Shown here piece after piece: positions 63,601-64,000 of a DNA stretch of 64,000 nucleotides. Each line of letters opens with the position of its first letter. Positions within the stretch are counted from its first letter, which is position 1. A program made the position numbers and the translations under genes. Source of the DNA: Paratrimastix pyriformis (taxonomy: Eukaryota; Preaxostyla; Paratrimastigidae); the NCBI GenBank assembly GCA_027972325.1, contig JAPMOS010000010.1, positions 434,001-498,000 of the forward strand. The letters are read 5' to 3'. The notes beneath the pieces were generated by a model that was not told where the DNA came from, did no database searches, and worked only from the letters and a program-made list of their open reading frames with translations.

Positions 63601-63985
63601 GAGAGTTCGGCACAAATCCCGGTCTCGCCGGAGCAGACCACCGGACAAGGCGGCCAGGGCCTCTCGCACGCGCCGTGCACAATTCGCAGCGCACATCATC
63701 CCCGAGATCTTGAGATCAAGAGCACGGTCAACTCCTTGATCAGGACCGGTCGCATCAAGAGATTCGGTCTGAATTGAGAGCGGGGACGGGGGATGGGGTG
63801 AGGAGGAAGGGATTTCGGGTTTTGTCAGCGGGCCTTGGTTGGGAGAGTTGGAGCGTCTTCGTGGTGGTTGGGAATTCTCTCCATGTTGAGGGCCAACAAA
63901 TGCGGTTCTTCCAGTCAGATTCGGTGAATCCAGAATCGGCGCTGTTTCCAAAACGCGGGGGCTCTGGCGGCTGTCTCGGTCATTG
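56869..63985 (-). CDS. ATP7: Copper-transporting P1B-type ATPase (ATP7-like)
   Basis: Exports Cu(I) across membranes. The N-terminus carries four metal-binding repeats (MMCAANC or MKCAANC, then [13 protein letters not shown], ending [11 protein letters not shown]) and a fifth canonical one ([17 protein letters not shown]). A degenerate sixth-like segment, [14 protein letters not shown], follows. The core has [104 protein letters not shown] joined across intron 59211-59295, [15 protein letters not shown] joined across intron 58750-59073, [37 protein letters not shown] and a final membrane pair ([37 protein letters not shown]). It ends [11 protein letters not shown]. One-base frame breaks fall at 57924-57927 (inside TGD) and about 57645-57665 (after GDGVND). 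The 5' end is open to the window edge, so the start may lie outside. Confidence 0.88.
57040..57076. repeat. 37-nt G homopolymer in an ATP7 intron
   Basis: Uninterrupted G on the plus strand, sense-strand C, in the last intron. Similar shorter runs lie at about 57446-57470, 57799-57828 and 58138-58156. Confidence 0.95.
58774..58853. repeat. CAACAC hexamer array in an ATP7 intron
   Basis: About 13 copies of CAACAC, in intron 58750-59073. Confidence 0.95.
58937..59067. repeat. ATCC tetranucleotide array in an ATP7 intron
   Basis: About 33 copies of ATCC; on the sense strand GGAT units start three bases after the GTCCGC donor that splits the DKTG|T site. Confidence 0.95.
60648..60677. repeat. 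30-nt C homopolymer (sense-strand G run)
   Basis: Exception to the usual orientation: in this ATP7 intron the sense strand carries G. Confidence 0.9.
62310..63720. repeat. Tandem duplication of a two-domain HMA unit
   Basis: Two adjacent segments (about 62310-62960 and 63090-63720) each encode an MKCAANC plus an MMCAANC metal-binding repeat with their introns. Matching positions are offset by 770 bp (TTGGCAGCGC at 62541 and 63311) and 782 bp (AATTCGCAGC at 62899 and 63681). Similarity extends through parts of the introns. Confidence 0.85.
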
Positions 63986-64000
63986 AACTGAATGAGCGAC

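Overview
The window is nuclear DNA from a GC-rich unicellular eukaryote. Nearly every gene is broken by many small spliceosomal introns, proteins carry long Pro/Ala/Ser/Gln tracts, and the recognisable families (presenilin, ATG4, P1B copper ATPase, RCC1 repeats, F-box, MYND finger, centrosomal coiled coils) are eukaryotic. Basal-body-type proteins suggest a flagellated free-living protist; the exact lineage cannot be fixed from the sequence. Introns are pyrimidine-rich on the sense strand, often with long C runs or microsatellites, and their 5' ends read GTCCG, GTCTG or GTCGG far more often than GTRAGT.

Layout. 1-6863: three tandem copies (the first cut by the window edge) of a gene joining an N-terminal F-box to a TMEM185-like multi-pass membrane protein. 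7102-8546 (minus): an RCC1-repeat protein; a relic of its last exon lies between copies 1 and 2 of the array. 8616-18809 (plus): a very long gene joining an F-box to a decayed kinesin-like motor and a Pro-rich tail. 19054-21765 (plus): a diverged fourth F-box/TMEM185-like gene. 22782-23905 (minus): a small protein of unknown function. 24020-26621 (plus): ATG4. 27248-43612 (minus): a giant CEP350-like coiled-coil/disordered protein with a long series of DTS and TLDxS repeats; one of its introns holds a 1.5-kb repetitive insertion with a tandem array of variable hairpins. 43940-45260 (minus): a homologue of the plant At4g15545 family. 45342-46658 (plus): an acidic unknown protein. 46986-49526 (minus): presenilin. 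49838-50928 (minus): a Ser/Pro-rich unknown. 51032-54080 (plus): a coiled-coil protein. 54128-54962 (plus, doubtful) and 54975-56374 (plus): a MYND-finger protein. 56869 to the right edge (minus): an ATP7-like copper ATPase with serially duplicated metal-binding domains.

Functional themes are proteostasis and membrane turnover (F-box adaptors, ATG4, presenilin), microtubule/centrosome structure (kinesin-like protein, giant coiled-coil protein) and copper export. Splice models here were made by eye from conserved family motifs, reading phase and the donor consensus; where a boundary is a guess the entry says so.
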